Below the pieces are notes generated by a model, which was given only the letters and a program-made list of their open reading frames with translations, was not told where the DNA came from and did not search any database. A DNA stretch of 64,000 bases from Neelides folsomi (lineage: Eukaryota > Arthropoda > Collembola > Neelipleona > Neelidae): contig JAQGBZ010000052.1 of NCBI GenBank assembly GCA_034687125.1, positions 124,001 through 188,000 of the forward strand. Direction: 5' to 3'. This document shows positions 38,460 to 49,503 of this stretch, one piece after another. The translations under genes were made by a program, and so were the position numbers. Within the stretch, counting starts at the first letter, position 1; each line of letters starts with the position of its first letter.

Positions 38460-41400
38460 ACATCTCCAGATCCTTTCCCTTGCTCTCAATTTCTATTAAT
38501 TTAACTGTAAATTTCTAATGATTTTTTATTTGGACATGGAATGCATAAGGAGTAAAAGAGTTCTGCAGAAGAGAAAAAGAAATTATTTTGCATATTTCTC
38601 TTATAATTCCATTTGCACCTCATTGAAATGTTAATTTGATCACACCTTTGTTTAACCAAACGACTCACAGTTGCGAATATTAAATGAAATTAACAAAGAG
38701 AAAATGAAGAGTTTTGAATTTCAAATAATTATTTTAAATGAGATTTAATTTTTCAATTTTTTATTTAATATGACATAAAGAGAAGGTCAATTACTATAAA
38801 ATAATTAAACTTTATATTTTATAAAAATAATGATAAATTAAAATGATCAACTTTTAAATGAAGAAATCAAAATTCGTCAAATATTGTTGAGTCCAACGAG
38901 GATGTTAAAGTTTATGATTATGATTATGACAAAGGTGGCCATCATCTTTATATTCATCCAAGGGAGTTGTTGATGATGTTGTGCATAAAGAATGGGAGAA
39001 TCAAAGGACTGTCATCTTTAATCTTTATGTCCTTTGTACAAGTGTTTCCTTCTTTTTTTCATTCAAGAACTACAAATACGTGACATTTGTTGATTTTCCC
39101 ATTGAGAAACGGGAGATTGGAGTTGAGTGAGTTATCAACTCAACTTTTATTATTTTTCCTCGAGGCCCCGCCATAAATAATTACAAATTTCAATAAAGAA
39201 GTAAAGGCGCCAGGGAAAATGTTAAAAAGATGATAACAAAAGAAGCACACATTTGGAGTCGCATAAAATCAAACAATTCTATCCTTCAACATGGGAAGAG
39301 CATTAAACATAATAAAACAAGGAACGAGGAGTCAAATACAAAAAGGATAAAAAAAATCGAGGGTTCTTATCAAGGAGAATTATCACTTCTAATCCGATTA
39401 GACAAAGTGTGAAGAATTTGCGAGTGGCGTGTGTGCGTAAATAAATAGAAATTCCTCTTCTACGCAACTTGGCTCTTTCTTCCTATAATGATCTATGACC
39501 AAATTACCATCATGAGCATCTAAAGTGTAAGTAAAGGAAAAACTCAACCTGACAAGTTTGAATGAGAAATTAAGTGATTCGATTCAGCTCATGACATTTT
39601 AACCGACGTCCATTGTGGAATAAATTAAAGTTCTTTTAATAAATTGGGAGCTCTTTTTTTAGTCACAGTCTAAGTTCTATTGTAGTTAGCATATAAATAC
39701 ATACATAGCTAGATCTCTGGATGAATCTCTGGCTGACGCTGACGGTGAAGAAGCGGATCGAATGATCAATACAGAGAGATAAGAAGGTGATTACAAGAGA
39801 TGTGTACAGAATGGCTCTTATTATTGCTTTTTCAAGGGGTGGCTCAGGGTGAAGATAAATTTAGAAGAAGCCCTTGGGGAAATTGGTGAGGGCCTTTGTG
39901 CATTCACAAAAAACACCAGCTGAAAAAATGTGGAAGTTGGAGGAAGCAAGAGGAAGAAGAAGCTTTAGGAAAGATTTAAAGAATGAACAGAGAGAAGCCT
40001 TAAAAGAAGAAGAAGCACGAGGAGAGAAATGAAGAAGCATTAAAGGAAAAGGTTCAAAGATTTTATTTTCGAGTATTGGAAGTTTATGGAGAAAATGAAG
40101 AACTTCCTCTTTCTAATTGCTTCGAGGGTTCATTTGAGAAGTCGTTTGGATCAAGTAGAAGATGAAACTCCCAAACTCCCACGACAGCTCTCACCCATAG
40201 GGAAAAGAATGTCTTTGCGTACCGACGCGGTTCAAGCTGTTCATTTGACACGCCTCAACATCTCAGCCTAAATCACCCATCACCTTCACTAGAAATACTT
40301 CAACAACATTCTGACTCCTACTTTAAATCTCGTTTCATATAACAATATCATAACTCTTTCCATATTTAATATCATAGGCTTATATTCTATACACATTTCA
40401 GATATTTCATACACACTACGTATAGTAGGTACTTGTATAGTCTTTGTAAGATTTAAAGCGATATATTCAAGGAGTATATAAGTAAAATATAAGGAAGTTT
40501 ATTTGAATGGACGTATTTAATATGCGTAAGGAAGAAGAAGTTGAAGAATGTTTGAATGATTTTTTTAAATTTCGCTTATACAAGTTTCTTCTGGTTCGCC
40601 CACGAGATTTACCAAGTCATTGAAGTCATTCGCTTTCAAATCGCTCATCGCAGAAAGAAAAAATGATACGACGAGTCTCGCCCTTCGCCAGACAAATTTT
40701 TTATTCCAAATGTCTCTTCCGTAGAAAATGAATGGAAAGACCAAGCGCCTTGGATAAATAAGAAACACATTTTGGAATCCAAACCTCCCAGTCAATCCAA
40801 TGTGTATGAGATAGGAAAAGTGAAGAATGTAGAAGATCATGTTTATAAAAAGATATGTTTGAAAAGAGATGGGAGATATTATGTTTTAAGATGGGAGATA
40901 CAATTTAAGTATTTGCTTCTTCCCCTGTGCTTTTAATCACTCGTCATCTGGATGTGGAAGTGTGCGGTGAGTTTTTATTTACGGACTTCCCCTCCTCCTT
41001 TATGAACATCTTTATGTAGGTTATAATGTATAAAAGGACTCGTGTTGTGTGAAATGAACCTAACGGAACTCCCTGTCTATTCAACTCTTAAAAATGAGTT
41101 TCAATATCCAATGCAGATTCTGTTTCTAATCCAATACAATGAAAATGTCGTTACAATGTAGTTGAAATGCATACTACCTTGCGTATCTTTATACCTAATA
41201 AGAATATTAACTAACGAGTTTGTAAGAACATTAAGTAGTTTGTTAGTTCGTTATAGTTAGTTTTATCATGTTGTTTAGTTAGCTATATGTAAATACTTAT
41301 TGGCTAATAGAAAACATTGCGATGTTGTTTATTGCACAAGTATTAGATATTTTAAAACTATGGTCGAAAGCTCTTCAAGGTATTCACGATTGTATTATTT

Positions 41401-43998
41401 ACTATTTGCAGATGAGATTCCGTTTCCGTTAGGTTGCATAAAATAACATAGATTTTGAATGCTGACTACTTGCAAAGCTAGCATTGAAATGATAGGAAAT
41501 GGGATTAGGAACAAAAAGAATGGATGGAGAATAGATATGAGTAAATACAGAATTGCCAGAGAAAATAATATAGAATAAATCTGTAAAGAAATGAAGAATA
41601 GATATGAAATTTAAAGAATAGATTTTGGTGGTTTGAGATTAGCAGATTAAAGGAAACGAAATGTTTGGATTCATTGAATGTGGCACATCTTAAATGTGGA
41701 TCTGTGAAGGAATAAATGAATAAAAGACATTTTTGAGGAGATTCGAGGTGTGGGGATTTCTCCCCATTCTCCACTTAATAACTTTCTGTCATTTCCCATA
41801 AATATTAATAAGTTGAAAATTGTGAGCCAAACCATTTGGGAATTTTCCTTTAGTTAAAATTTAAAACTTATTTTATATACATTGTGTTTTACCTAAATCA
41901 TATTTTTCAGAGTATTTCACAATGCATTTACAAAATGTGAATTCTCGAATTTTCCACTGTGTTTTACAATGTAGTGAATATTTAACTTTTGTATTTTCCA
42001 CTATATGGTATTAAATATCTGATTATTTAAATGAAGCATTTTGTGTCGTTGCAGATGTGTTTATGTGAAGGTGTTTAAGTATTCACAAGGTTTGTTGGAG
42101 TGTTTGGATCCTATTAGCCTCACCAGTTTCTCGTTAGATTCCAATCTTATTCATGAGCTAAGGGGCGTTTAGGGAAAAAAAGGTGCCACCAAAATGGTCA
42201 TATCGACTGCCACTTCGACCATTTCAATTACTCCGACCAACATTCGCCCATTGTAAAAAGGACATTGAACCAAAGAAAAAATCTTTGTTTCAAACTCCAT
42301 TAAATTCAATGTTAGTTCCCCACTGTCCAATTGGAACGAAAAACGATCAATGCTTTCAATATTTAAATCACAATAATATTACAACAAAAGATTGAATTAA
42401 ATTATTTAAATCCAAATATAAAAATAGTTAAAAATGTTAATTGGGCATGTTTAGCTAAATATTTTTAGAATTTTCGGCTTTTCGTTGAAAAAATTAAATT
42501 ATAATTTATACAAATCTGAAATGATAATACTCGTTGATTGGGAATTTTTCAAGAATCATTTCGCTTTTATTTTCATCCTCCAAGATGTAAAGGGTTGAAG
42601 GATGAAAAAAGTAGGCTAATTTTTAAACGTCCTTGTAAATGTGTTGTCGTATAATGGGAAACCTGAAAGCGACTCATCTCTCATTTTAGATCCAATTTTT
42701 CATGAGGGAAATTTGATTTATGTTTGTGTTTGTAAGGGCTGGGGTTCTCATGTTTGGAATTGGATCCGTGACGGTGACGCACGTCCAAACTCAACGCTTC
42801 CGAAGCTCAGGGCATATTGAAACCACATGTGAATAAATCCTCATCTTGTTGGACTTGAGATGTTCATTACAAATGCAACACCAATTAGAATTCATCATCA
42901 AAATTAAATTTTAATTGCTTTAATTATACATTATGTTTTAATTGACTCTTTCAATCATAATGTACTTTATTACATTGTTACATTATGACTTTATGACATT
43001 AAATCATTTCTTAATTTTCTCTGTACAATTTTCTTCATTCTACTCATTTTATATAGGAAAATTCATTTTTGCGAAAAAAAATCCTGTCAACATTATAATA
43101 CATCAAAATTGTATACGTACCCCTATCCAATTTTTGCCAAAAGCGGGTCAAAGTTAAAAGTAAAAATTCATGCATTAAATAAAATAAATCTTTGAGGTTC
43201 CCTGAAGCGAAATGTTCAATTTGAGACCCGCAGTTCCACTAAAATTGCTCAAACATAAAAACGATGAATCTTCGCTAATCCCACATTTTAACAATTTTTT
43301 CAAGTAGGCTCTCACAGAGTTCCACATGCCGAAATTATATAATGATAAAGGGAATCCAGTTTGAAGAAGCGCAATGTTCTTTTTCCCCTCAAGGAACAAA
43401 GGACAACAGAGGAGCACTCATCTCCTGCATTACTGCCAAGATGGAATTACAGTATTTACAAGGCAATTAATTGCCCAAAGCAGCGGAAAAAAAGATCTGT
43501 CGAGTCATTACAATACAAACTTGTTGTCTTCATTACAAATCACCTCTCGCCGACTTCTCCCACCCGACTTTTAACTCCCAATATCAGATAATAAATACGT
43601 AGTTTAAAGAATCAGATAATAAAATAATACATAGCTTACAGTCCTTATAGAATCCGATAATAAATATTAGTAAATTAAAGGTGTCAAATGATACAGATAA
43701 ATACAGAGCAGAATCAGATAAAACGGTTAATGCCTGTTAATGTATCAGATAAAGGAGTTAATGTATCTGATACATTTAAATGTATGGGTTCATACAAGAT
43801 GAATACTTACATGTAGATAATATGTAAATTATATACATAATATGTATGTAGAGAATTGTTTAATGTGAAATTAAAACAGTTCAATTCATAAGATAACAAT
43901 GAATTCTTATAAAATGTGAATTTATCCAATTCAATGATGGAATTTGATGGATCAATTAAGATGTGGTTAATTGACTTGGGTAATTTTGTTGATTTTAC
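38460..43998. other. Gene-poor region
   Basis: No conserved coding exon is recognisable over 5.5 kb. There is a purine-rich block at 39740-40080 and a good TATA-like sequence at 41029-41037 (TATAAAAGG), followed only by a 34-codon ORF at 41054. Irregular repeats of CAGATAAT-like sequence occur at 43580-43760. It may be a large intron of the spectrin-like gene or simple intergenic DNA. Confidence 0.4.
40086..40271 (+). CDS. Weak candidate: 61-residue peptide precursor
   Basis: The ORF starts MEKMKNFLFLIASRVHL, a weak signal-like segment, and contains a glycine followed by a dibasic site (SPIGKRMSL), the arrangement seen in amidated neuropeptide precursors. It has no relative I recognise, the signal segment is short, and composition is ordinary for the region. 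It may well be a chance frame. Confidence 0.15.
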   Translation: MEKMKNFLFLIASRVHLRSRLDQVEDETPKLPRQLSPIGKRMSLRTDAVQAVHLTRLNISA

Positions 43999-44919
43999 CT
44001 GTTCGAATGCGGCGAGTGCTCTTGCAATCCCCAGGAGGACTTGTAGTAGGCTGGAGTTTTGGTGGCAGCAGGGCGGTCGGGGCGGGATGAATCCAAGCGT
44101 CGGCCGGGGTTGAACCGTTGCCTGGAAGTGTGTGACCAGAAGGAGGGACCCCCGGGTGAACTTTGCAGGGCCGCCTTCTCCCCAGGCCCATCGCTTGAGC
44201 TGGAGAGGAACGGGAGTCTCCAGCTCCCATCAGTTCCCTCCACGTGGAGTATCCGACTGAGACAGAAGTTGGGGCGACCTCGAGGTCGCCCAACGAGCTC
44301 CGCCCCCACCCTCCTCCACTTCCCCATTGAGTTACAGTTCTTTATTAGGGAAGAATCAGCCCCTGGCTCCTCCACAACTGCCAAAGCACGAGACCTCAAA
44401 CACCAAATGCAGAATGACAGCACTAACCAAATGCTGATCCATACTTGATGTATATGAGATGTTGATGCAGAGATGTGTAAAAGAGATGCGGAAAAGAATA
44501 TGCAGAGATGTGTAGAATGCAGAGAAGCAAATGCATCTTAAACGAGCGGCTCATTAAAGAGTTCTTTCGCATCTCGACCTCCTACCCGGACCTTCTTCAC
44601 CTTATGTGACCTTCACCTTAACAACCTTTACCTCCTCCGCATTCAATGAGTGATTTCATACGCTTTCAAAATCAATGAATAGCATGGCCAATATTACTAA
44701 CATTAAGTATTACATTCATGGATGATTTTAATGAATTTTACCTTTGGCTTCGGCAAAAGAATCAATCGAGCCTTTATCTTTTACATCATTATGTAAATAT
44801 GAATATAATATGCGTGGCGAATATCGACGTTTGTATGAGATTGGGCAATGTGGACCTAAAGGTGAAATTTGAGTCAGGAACACCAATGGCCAAATAACCA
44901 AATGCCACATGGGAAACAA
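43999..44919 (-). CDS. Possible exons of an unidentified minus-strand gene
   Basis: Two pieces are splice-consistent. Piece one starts at ATG 44919 with hydrophobic MFPMWHLVIWPLVFLTQIS and ends at 44742 at a strong donor (AAAG-gtaaaa, phase 1). Piece two is a GC-rich block, about 44455-43999, ending at a donor (CAG-gtaaaa). An acceptor CATCAAG at about 44455 would continue the frame into a second hydrophobic stretch (WISIWLVLSFCIWCL). In another frame the end of piece two reads like a spectrin helix joining the exon at 37305. These two readings exclude each other, and I cannot choose between them. The local GC content is the main sign that something coding is here. Confidence 0.25.
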
Positions 44920-45527
44920 AGATACATAATATGTATTTTATTATTACTTACTCTAAATTTAACATTAATAAAGATATATCTTTTCCTGACTATATGTACA
45001 TTGTTCATAATATTTATGTATATCCTACATATAATATTTATATTATGTATTTATGTATAGTAATTATTAGTAATAGCTAAAAACTTTTACTAAGGGGATT
45101 AAAATTTTAATTGGTGCTATGAAATTTGGAATGATTATAACAATGGAAAACCAAATGTTCCATATTTATCAAAAAAGGCTGGCGTGCGATTATTTTTATA
45201 CAGTACAATGGGGATTATTTTATATTATTTTTAAGAAGGAACCTTGGAATGGGGATAAAACGGGAAATATGTGTAACATTTATTTATAAAAATTTGACTG
45301 AATAAGCAAGTAGAATTTAAGAGTTTTACATACCTACAGTTATGCTTTATATTTTCATGCATGCTGAATAAGTACTCCTGAATTAACAAAAAACAAATAT
45401 ATTTTAAAAAGTGATCATTATCGTTCCATTCGAAATAATATATAATATGAACTTTATAATCAATAAGTAATTTTTAATGTAATTACTTTGTAAGGGAGGT
45501 TACAAAGTAAAAAAACAGATACCTAGA
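44920..45527. other. AT-rich spacer
   Basis: Repetitive TATAATATTTAT-like sequence around 45000-45060; no exon or RNA gene seen. Confidence 0.4.
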
Positions 45528-45818
45528 ATGCACAATATTCAAAGTGATAATACAGCTAGACTATTTAATTGTATTTTTTGTAATAAAATCTATAAAATTA
45601 CATATTTAGAATGTCACATAAGATTCCATACCGGCGAAAAACCTTATAAATGTGTTACTTGTAGTATAGCATTTTCACAAAGTGCTCACCTTAGATCCCA
45701 CACGAGAATTCACACTGGTGAAAAACCTTATAAATGTCAAATATGCAACAAGATATTTTCACAATCTGGGCACCTTGTAATTCACACGAGAATTCATACA
45801 AGCAAATTCAAAAACTAA
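45528..45818 (+). pseudogene. Short C2H2 zinc-finger ORF, probably a fragment
   Basis: ATG 45528 opens 96 codons with three Kruppel-type fingers joined by GEKPYKC linkers. The first finger is short by some residues (CIFCNKIYKITYLECH, ending RFH); the second and third are complete (FSQSAHLRSHTRIH and FSQSGHLVIHTRIH). The frame ends soon after the third finger. All zinc ligands are present, so it could bind zinc, but there is no upstream exon or further finger. Two decayed relatives occur at 19.8 and 24 kb, so a fragment of a dispersed ZNF family is the likelier reading. Confidence 0.55.
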
Positions 45819-47341
45819 AAAATATGTTCAGGATATAAAAATATATCCCTATTATATATTAGCAATTGTACATAACAATGTGTTTAATTAAATCCCACAA
45901 ATAAAAATTCTCTTTCAAGTTAATGTTTATTAATTGAAAAGAGCAGTCAGTTTATTGTTTATGTTAGATAATAGATATTCGAAAAGAATGCCATTTGAAA
46001 TCATGGACTTTATGACTTAACGATCCTTATAATGTTCAATTCTCACTCCTTTGGCATTATGGCAAAATCTATTTCTGGTTCTTTCTCTTACAAAGAGCCG
46101 CCGAGGCTGAGCATACCTTTCCTCCTAACTACCCATATAATTTATAACATTTAAAAACAAAATAGAAGTGTTTCCTAACACTTTCCCATACCTCGTAAAA
46201 GAGGAGTTAAGTAAATAGAAATTCGTATAGCATCCACTCTTTTCCCAGGGAGTTATACCTTAAGTATGAAATGAGCAATAACGTAATAACGTGTCTATGC
46301 AGCCCATTTACAACTTCAGACTTCAATATTTAACTACGAGTTCATGAATGATGTCTTTGGATTTTAAATGTGGGACTTCCGGAGGTTCATAAAACTTTTT
46401 TAGACCCCGTTTTCCTTCCATTACTTCGGTTCGACTTTCATTTTTACATCCCTTAAAATTAACTCCTACTAACATAAACAAATCGTCTTACATTTTTGCA
46501 ATTGAAAATATTCAATTAGATTGGAGATCTGCTAATTTTATTTTGAATTAGTTTCGATTCTAAATTTTATTTTTTTATTTTAATTAATTCTGAAAAATAG
46601 TAAATCAGATCGGCCTTTGACATAAAAGTTTAAGTTTAAGATAAGAGTCATTGGATGAAAGTTATGTAAAAATATAATTGTGGGTTTTGAAATAATGATG
46701 TTTTTGCCAAATGTTTTCTCAAACATGGAAAGGAAAATGTATCTTTTCGGCTTTCTCTCTTTATTTTTCATGTATTTTTTCGGTTGGTTATTCCAGTTGG
46801 TTCGTTATCTTATCGGGGAGTTGTTTGAACTTGAAGTGTTTTGATATCTCTTGGATAATGGCGAGAAAGTATAATTAAGTTTGCTAAGAATATCCCACTG
46901 ACGGAGGTTCACCAATCATGACAAGATTAATTCTCCTTTCACACAATTCAATTTAGATAAATGTATGAAGATTGAAGAAAGCGTTTAATTTAAACATCTT
47001 GAAGGAGCGCCAAAGGACGCGATCCAAGAACTATTTCTCTCCTATCAAACACTTCACTACCAATTATCCGCCTAAGCTTAATGATCTCCTTCCTAAGTCG
47101 CCTAATACCAGTTATGCAATTTACATGATTCAAGATTTTGAATTATTTTTCCAATAAAAATCTTCTAACTATAAATTATTTGAAAATTAATAATATAAAA
47201 TCAATTTTTTTAATTTTTAACGGAGCAATTCTATTTCTTTAACTCATATTTTGATAAAAATTTATGATTGATACTTGTATGGTACTTTAAATGGATTTTT
47301 TGATTAAATTATTGAATCAAAAAGTTTTTTGGTGTGTTTAT
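45819..47341. other. AT-rich spacer
   Basis: No supported exon, RNA gene or defined repeat was found in this stretch. Confidence 0.4.
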
Positions 47342-47535
47342 TCATATTTGCAAAAGTGCAGCTGTCACATCGATGATTCCATAGCCAACCATGTAATTGG
47401 GATATTCCGAATCTGATTTGGAATTACAAGCTCCATAAGTTAGTTTTGTCTGGGCAGATGTTTCTATTTGGACTCTTTTTCCGTCTCCGTCTACATCTTC
47501 CCCTTCCTCGATTTGAGCAGAGCCGCCTTTTCGGA
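47342..47535 (-). CDS. Orphan terminal exon resembling the C-terminal end of a subtilase (S8) domain
   Basis: After a CTTAG acceptor (exon start 47535, two leading bases) a 64-codon frame runs to TGA at 47342-47344. It has an acidic linker (IEEGEDVDGDGK), then ACNSKSDSEYPNYMVGYGIIDVTAALLQI in two parts. The end, GYGIIDVTAAL, fits the GxGxxxxxxA helix that closes subtilisin-like peptidase domains (G-Y-G-x-V/I-D-A/V-x-x-A). No catalytic exon (Asp, His or Ser motif) is found to the right before the myosin gene, so either the gene is truncated or its other exons are divergent. Family assignment rests on this short motif. Confidence 0.35.
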
Positions 47536-48057
47536 CTAAGATTAAGTTTGATAATTAACATCACAGGTATAATTTTAAAAAATTGAAGAAAAAGTCTATT
47601 AAGATAACCAACATCTTTATAATGTGCATAAAGGGTTCAGAAAGACGGAAATTACATGAATCTATTGATAAGAATGTGATAATCATCATGATCAAGTGAT
47701 TCTTTTATGTTACCTTATTGAAAGCTTAAAAATTTAATTAAGATTAATGTTGAATTTACTATTTAATTAACTAAATATATTTACTATACACTAAACATTA
47801 GACAAAATGTCCAAGCACGGAGCAATAAAGAAATTAAGTAAATAATAAACATTTGATTAATTAACTAGTAATGATTTTTCTTTGCATAATTATCATACAG
47901 CATTTCTTTGTATTGACGTATTTTGCATTTAAAATTTGCAATGTCGGTGGCGCATTTGAGTCATTTGATAAAATGTTTCATTTTATTTGTTCCTCAACAC
48001 CAAAGCAGATTGTGAACGATCCGCTCAATAAATTACGACTAGACATGTGAATGGTGC

Positions 48058-48077
48058 TATAAATGCCTCGTATAAAA
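48058..48077 (+). promoter_or_regulatory. Tandem TATA-like boxes
   Basis: TATAAA at 48058-48063 and TATAAAA at 48071-48077 precede an initiator-like TCATAGTC at about 48104. They lie 340 bp upstream of the 100-codon ORF at 48413. Confidence 0.35.
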
Positions 48078-48412
48078 CCGACATTCTATCACACTTCCTC
48101 TCCTCATAGTCAATTGAGCCGGAATTCGGCCAATGCGAATTCCTCCATTCCTCCCCATTAGAAAAATTAGTGAAGTCGGGGAGTGTTTGAAATGCGTTAA
48201 ATTGGTCATTCGGGATCGGATGTTAAAGTAATCTAATAATAATTGGGCTATGTAATTGGCACCCGGAATGTTTGTCCTCTAATGTTTATAAACCATCTGG
48301 AGATTTCTCTCTCGTTCCTTTGCAAAAGTTTCCTCAGTTCCATTTCTCAATTGGAGTGAGTTGGAGAGCGAGACATATTTTTAGCTCCCATCTCGCCAGT
48401 CAATCAGAGGAG

Positions 48413-48715
48413 ATGGAGCCGAAGAAGTTGAAACTTTATGAATATAGTTCGAGATATGCGAAAAGCGGTATGGAGCCTGTGGTTCACTTTTGGCATCGGA
48501 GAAATGGGCATAGGATTTATGGGGATGATTGGCTGGGACCCAGGAGGGACGAAGAGGGCGAGGGCAGGCGGGGGAATTCCTTAGATGGCCCTCCGCCGAA
48601 GAAACAGAAGAATCCCCATTGTCCTATTTTTGGCCAAGAAGGAGAATCAATCATCCCAGTGCCTTTGGACCAAGTGCTCTACCTCATCCAGTCCGGTCTG
48701 GTGGCCCGCCTTTGA
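48413..48715 (+). CDS. Uncharacterised 100-residue protein
   Basis: ATG 48413 is the first ATG in a frame that is open from 48272. The product is basic and polar: MEPKKLKLYEYSSRY start, HFWHRRNGHRIYGDDWLG, a Glu/Arg/Gly-rich stretch, a possible nuclear signal (PPPKKQK) and a short hydrophobic end (PLDQVLYLIQSGLVARL). The last segment faintly recalls a helix in tRNA-splicing endonuclease subunit 54, but this is too short to rely on. The GC content and codon pattern are more gene-like than the flanks. It may be an exon of a longer gene, since GT dinucleotides follow near 48690-48710, but I found no good continuation. Confidence 0.45.
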   Translation: MEPKKLKLYEYSSRYAKSGMEPVVHFWHRRNGHRIYGDDWLGPRRDEEGEGRRGNSLDGPPPKKQKNPHCPIFGQEGESIIPVPLDQVLYLIQSGLVARL

Positions 48716-48796
48716 CGCTCCTCATTTCACAGCCCTGGTTTAATTACAATTTGCTCCACAAGTGAAAGCTCGCTGAAACAAACTTCCTCTTTACAG

Positions 48797-48806
48797 CTTT
48801 TATAAG
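48797..48806 (+). promoter_or_regulatory. Possible TATA box of the myosin heavy chain gene
   Basis: TTTTATAAG lies 700 bp upstream of the myosin start. A non-coding first exon is expected because the start codon exon opens with a strong acceptor, CTCCTTTTCAG at 49482-49492, only 11 bases before the ATG. In insect Mhc genes the first exon is likewise untranslated. Position is suggestive only. Confidence 0.3.
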
Positions 48807-49503
48807 GTGAGATCTTCAAGTTGCATCTGGGGATTCTTGGGATTGAACAACCCTCGCACTCATCTTCACCAGATTCACATTGGGAAGCGTGGGTCGGGGA
48901 AGGAAAATTTAAATCAGCATTAACTTTATCGGTCCTTTATTAAATACATAAGTATCAGGGAAATTATCTTACGAGTGAGTAAATGAATTTTATTAGGAGA
49001 ATTAAAGAGTCGATATTATTTTAATTAGATTATTTAATTAAAATATTGATTTTCAATCTTTAGAAATCATTAGTTCCTTCTGTGTTTTGTTGGCCGTATA
49101 TGCTTACACATATTTTCAATATTTTGAATTTATACAAATAATTAAATAATTTTTTAGTTTGTTTGTTTTGGGCAATTGGGGATTGAATTCATAATTATCA
49201 TAATTAAATATTTTTAGGATCGAGGTTATGAATGGTTAATTATTGTTTAATTTAATTTTTTTTTGTTTATATAAGGGTCCAGTTATTTTTTGGGGAAATT
49301 ACAGGGGGTTGAAAATGTTGAAACTTAAGAAGGCGGGGTGGATTATTGAAATTGTTCCAGGCTTTTGCGGTTTTCGAAAGGAGGCCGCAATGGGATTATT
49401 AATAGTTTACTAATTGGCCTTTGGCCAAGGAAGACATTTTAAACGCCAGTGATCCGACTGATCAGACCGTTGTTCATTTTTCTCCTTTTCAGTTTGACCA
49501 GCC

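Noticed and set aside
41505-41774. An 89-codon minus-strand frame rich in Phe/Leu/Ser
   Set aside because: Looks membrane-like only because of T-rich sequence; no start context, splice site or similarity.
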